Shown piece after piece: positions 8,107 to 10,734 of a stretch of 10,734 nt of DNA (its first letter is position 1; each line of letters opens with the position of its first letter). Both the position numbers and the translations under genes were made by a program. Under the pieces are notes generated by a model, which was not told the origin of the DNA, did not search any database, and saw only the letters and a program-made list of their open reading frames with translations. Location: the NCBI GenBank assembly GCA_002286715.1, contig NSJX01000159.1:13088-23821 (forward strand). Direction: 5' to 3'. This DNA is from Dentipellis sp. KUC8613 (Eukaryota; Basidiomycota; Agaricomycetes; Russulales; Hericiaceae).

Positions 8107-8421
8107 CTGCCCCGAGCACTGCTACACAATGGATGCACGGCGGAGAGGCACATTCAGATCTTCAACCTCATGAACCCGACCACTCTGTGCCAGGTGCATG
8201 CATTGGCCATGTGTGGGACGCGTTGATGAGGGGTGCTGAGCATGGTGTGCAGACAATGATGTCGCCGCTGAGGTGGCAGACGCGCATCGTATTGTGTTTC
8301 CCGACGAGCAAAGGGTTTGCGGTTGGCAGTGTTGAGGGCCGCATCGCGATCCAGTATGTCCTCTTCTCGTTCATTTGTCTGCATTTATAATGACAATTTT
8401 GACAGGTATGTAGACGAAAAC
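8107..8421 (+). CDS. rae1: Rae1/Gle2 mRNA-export factor, internal fragment (three exon pieces)
   Basis: Rae1/Gle2 is a seven-bladed WD40 propeller that binds the Nup98 GLEBS motif at nuclear pores and supports poly(A) RNA export. Exon pieces are 8107-8193, 8253-8353 and 8406-8421. From 8137 they encode TAERHIQIFNLMNPTTLCQ, then TMMSPLRWQTRIVLCFPTSK, then GFAVGSVEGRIAIQYV and DEN. TAERHIQIFNL and SPL(K/R)WQTR followed by G(F/Y)A(V/I)GSVEGR are hallmarks of Rae1 and separate it from the related checkpoint protein Bub3. The reading frame is kept across both introns. The first ten codons from 8107 match the family poorly, so the true left exon edge is uncertain. Similarity is lost after DEN, where the FSFKCHR segment would be expected and where the C-rich tract begins. 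The family is about 350 residues, so only about one sixth is present. It may be part of a live gene with satellite-filled introns or a broken copy. Confidence 0.85.
8194..8252 (+). other. Intron, 59 nt, in the Rae1 fragment
   Basis: Donor CAG/GTGCAT, a CTGAG branch-like site with its A at 8239, and acceptor GTGTGCAG ending at 8252. Removal joins LCQ to TMMSPL in phase 0, giving the expected Rae1 order. The donor is weaker than the fungal consensus. Confidence 0.75.
8354..8405 (+). other. Intron, 52 nt, in the Rae1 fragment
   Basis: Canonical donor CCA/GTATGT, an ATGAC branch site with its A near 8393, and acceptor TTTTGACAG ending at 8405. Splicing in phase 2 rebuilds the codons for IQYVDEN, matching the family. 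GTATGT is also found directly after the acceptor (8406-8411), so the exon start and the intron start share six bases. Confidence 0.85.
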
Positions 8422-8431
8422 TTGCGCACCG

Positions 8432-10188
8432 CAGTGCCACCGACAGTCTCCCCTTCTTGTGCACTCGCGCTGCCACTCGCCATTGCTCGCCCTCATGCAC
8501 TTTCACACGCCGTCACTTGCTGTCGCTCGCCCTTGGGCACCAGGGCCCGCTCTCATGCCATCGTCGCGCCGCCGCCGCTGCCCGCCGTCGCACCGTCACC
8601 CGCCGTCGCACCGTCACCCGCCGCCCTCCCGTGCCCCACCGCCCGCCCTCACGCTCCGTGACACGCCGTGACGCGCCATCGCTCGCGGCTCTCGCGTTGC
8701 TGTCATGCGCCATCGCGCTGTCGTCACGCACTAGCGGCGCTGTCGCACACCAAGTGAGGGACGCCGTCACTCGCCCAAGACCGCCGTCCCACGTTCCAGC
8801 ACTGCCGTGTCGCTGTCAGGCGCACTCTATGGCATTCCTCACCCCGCTGCTCTTGCCCCCAGCTTGGCGCGCCTCCCCTGGGCCGTGATCGCTCGTGGAC
8901 CAACGGCGCCGCGCCGTCCACCGGCCGCGTGCTCTCGTGCTGCCGCAAGGGGCCCTCGCTCGCTGCTATGCACCCTCGCCGCCGTCACTTGCCTGCCCTC
9001 GCGCCGTCCTCGGTCATCACCCTCCCGTGCCCCATCATTGGCCCTCGCAATGCCGTCTCTTGCTGTTGCGCCGTCGTCACGCGCTAGCGGCGTCCTCGCG
9101 CACTGCCACCATGCGCCGCTATCGCATGCCTCGCGCCGCCGCCGTGCCTTGTACGTGTTCATCCATCACGCGTCCCGTCACGTTCCCATTGCGCCTCGTC
9201 GCTTCCCCGTCGCCACGCGCCCCGTGCCATTGCCGCTACCTGCGGTCGCACCCCTGTCCGTCGCGCTGGGCCGCCATTGTGTCTGGCGTGCCCTGTGCCA
9301 CCGTCACCCCCCTAGCGGCCATCGCATGCCTCGCGCCACCACCGCTATATGCCTCACGCCGCCGCTACGTGCCTCACGCCGTCGGCACGCGCCATGCGCC
9401 ACGCACTGTCATCGCCGCGCGCCACGCGTCGCACCATGCCCCCTCACGCATCGCGCCTCCATCTCTCATTCCAACCCAGCATCGCCGTCTCACAGGTTGC
9501 AACACCATCTGATGGCCCGCGGCCCCCTCCGCCCTCTACGTACAAACCCAATGGTTGCATCTCGGCGCCGTCCCCCCCGCCACGCGCTGCCGCCCCACCA
9601 TAACGCGCTCCCACACCACCGTCACGCACCCTAACTGTGTCGTCTCACGCCCCTGCGCTGCCGTGTCGCACCGAGCGGTGCCGTCTTGCAGCTCGTAGCC
9701 CGCCCATGCCACCGTCTTGTGCCTCAAGGGCGCCGTCTCGTGGCCCTATGCCGTCACCACGGAACCCTGCGCTGCCGCCACGCGCCACCGTCACGCACCT
9801 CAAACGCTGCCGTCTCACGCCGCCGCACTGTTGCATCGTGCTTGGCAGCACCGTATCACAGCTTTTAGCCCTGCATCGCCCTGACATGTTCTCATGCTGC
9901 CGCCGCGCGCCCCCACACCGTCACATCATGCACCCTCTCGCGCGCTGTCGCATGCCCTTGCCCTTATCGGCCTGCCCTCTCGCGTACCATTTCACCCCCC
10001 TCTCGTTTGCCCTCGCGTGCCCTCTCTCCGCCATTGTGTGCCCTCGCGCGCGCCCTTGCATGCCGGCCGGTGGCCTCTCGTGCGCCGCCCCATGCCCTCT
10101 CGTGTGTTGTCGTGCACTACCTCTCTCGCCGTCCCGCACCCTCTCCCTTGCCATTGCGCGCCCTTGTCCACTGTCACCTGCTGACTAT
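8432..10188. repeat. C-rich satellite tract 4
   Basis: The longest C-rich tract after tract 1. It includes a 19-bp tandem pair (CCGCCGTCGCACCGTCACC, 8582-8619) and GCCTCACGCCG(C/T)-type tandems near 9350-9385. It starts abruptly within or just after the last Rae1 exon piece. At its right edge CTGAC (10181-10185) precedes TATATGCAG ending at 10194, an intron-3'-end-like arrangement. Open frames across it, including 8807-9634 and 9637-10311, have no recognisable domains. Confidence 0.85.
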
Positions 10189-10321
10189 ATGCAGTGTTCT
10201 ACACTACTATGGTGTTATCCCTTTTCTTGCCATGATCTGCTCATGCTCACCATATGCCTTGTAGGTGTCTCATTTGTAGGAGATTATAATATTGCTGGCA
10301 TCTTCAGTTGAAGCAGTGAAC
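10189..10321 (+). other. AT-balanced island, no gene recognised
   Basis: Begins near an acceptor-like TATATGCAG (ending at 10194) and contains another, CCTTGTAG (ending at 10264). Translation after either acceptor does not resemble Rae1 or another known protein. It leads directly into block A copy 2. Confidence 0.4.
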
Positions 10322-10508
10322 CATTAGAGCAGAGTAGATATCATGTATGCTGCTGGTCTCTGAGAATTAATTACATGATTTTACTGTTTATATCTTAGTC
10401 AACAAAAATGTCTTCATCACTTCAGTTAGGTATGGTGTATGGTAGGTTGGGTTGCTAAGATGTGTAAGCAACTAGAGCAATGCATCTGATCTCATTGCAG
10501 CCATCTGG
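10322..10508 (+). repeat. Dispersed repeat block A, copy 2
   Basis: Same-orientation partner of 3351-3504, with the landmark order CATTAGAGCAGAGTAGATA, GTATGCT, AGTCAACAAAAAT and GCAGCCATCT. It is longer than copy 1 by roughly 30 bp, mostly between 10430 and 10495. Confidence 0.7.
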
Positions 10509-10635
10509 CTCAATCTATATTTGAATTGGCAGCCTTATCCACCACATAACAAAATGCTTGTGTATTGAATAGCTAGAAGATATACATCATGCAAAGAACA
10601 GAAGATCATGTGGAATCATACAAGGGGTTGGGTGG
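10509..10635. other. AT-rich spacer between blocks A and B
   Basis: Unassigned AT-rich sequence linking block A to block B. ACAAAATGCTTGTGTATT here weakly resembles CAAAATAGTTGGGTATT just before the head at 3535, suggesting that blocks A and B and the spacer belong to one larger element that is truncated near 3535. Confidence 0.4.
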
Positions 10636-10734
10636 TAATTAAATATGTGAAAAGATGTAATAAATTGAAATTGAGATATACCATCCTCAAAGATGAATCA
10701 GAACCTGCCGCTTGCCGGCCCACTCCCCACTAGT
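10636..10734 (-). repeat. Dispersed repeat block B, copy 2 (runs to the window edge)
   Basis: Direct repeat of 358-457, 10,278 bp away. The last 47 bases (10688-10734) differ from copy 1 at a single position. On the minus strand the GTGAGT donor-like site of copy 1 is not preserved; the aligned sequence is GGATGGTATAT, which offers GTATAT a few bases later. The repeat probably continues beyond the window. Confidence 0.75.

Noticed and set aside
4240..10188. CRISPR-like array
   Set aside because: The repeats are contiguous, irregular, C-rich satellite motifs with no constant repeat and unique spacer pattern, in eukaryotic DNA.

Overview
The window looks like repeat-dominated nuclear DNA of a filamentous fungus, most likely a basidiomycete (Agaricomycetes). 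The only recognisable gene sequence is a three-exon fragment of the mRNA-export factor Rae1/Gle2 at 8107-8421 (+). Its two introns are 52 and 59 nt, one with a GTATGT donor, which is typical of such fungi. The organism call is an inference from this short stretch.

Layout. 1-571 is AT-rich and holds a CTATGG/CCATAG hairpin and the first copy of a 100-bp dispersed repeat (block B, 358-457). 572-2582 is a G-rich, T-poor satellite on the + strand. 2581-3244 and 3535-4243 are two diverged copies of one sequence in inverted, head-to-head orientation around an axis near 3390. Each copy begins at the centre with a 20-bp near-palindrome and ends outward at an almost perfect GC-rich palindrome, AGCCCGGGATCCCGGGCT at its core. 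The centre (3245-3534) contains block A, which recurs at 10322-10508. Outside the right palindrome the satellite continues with strand bias flipped: C-rich on + at 4240-6095, 6173-7465, 7681-8050 and 8432-10188. These tracts are separated by short normal-composition islands at 6096-6172, 7466-7680 (with a 75-nt alternating pyrimidine-purine run) and 8051-8431 (Rae1). 10189-10734 is AT-rich again, with block A followed by the second copy of block B at the window edge.

Interpretation. The very long open frames over the satellites (up to 711 codons, three overlapping frames on one strand) are best explained by lack of T/A-containing stop codons, and I do not annotate them as genes. The most unusual structure is the repeated unit of near-palindromic head, about 0.65-0.7 kb arm, GC palindrome and outward C-rich tail, present twice head to head. 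This is a candidate undescribed mobile or amplifying element. The Rae1 fragment lies between satellite tracts, so the gene either has satellite-filled introns or has been broken up. No other Rae1 exon was recognised here. Differences between repeat copies are often CpG to TpG/CpA, suggesting methylation-linked decay.
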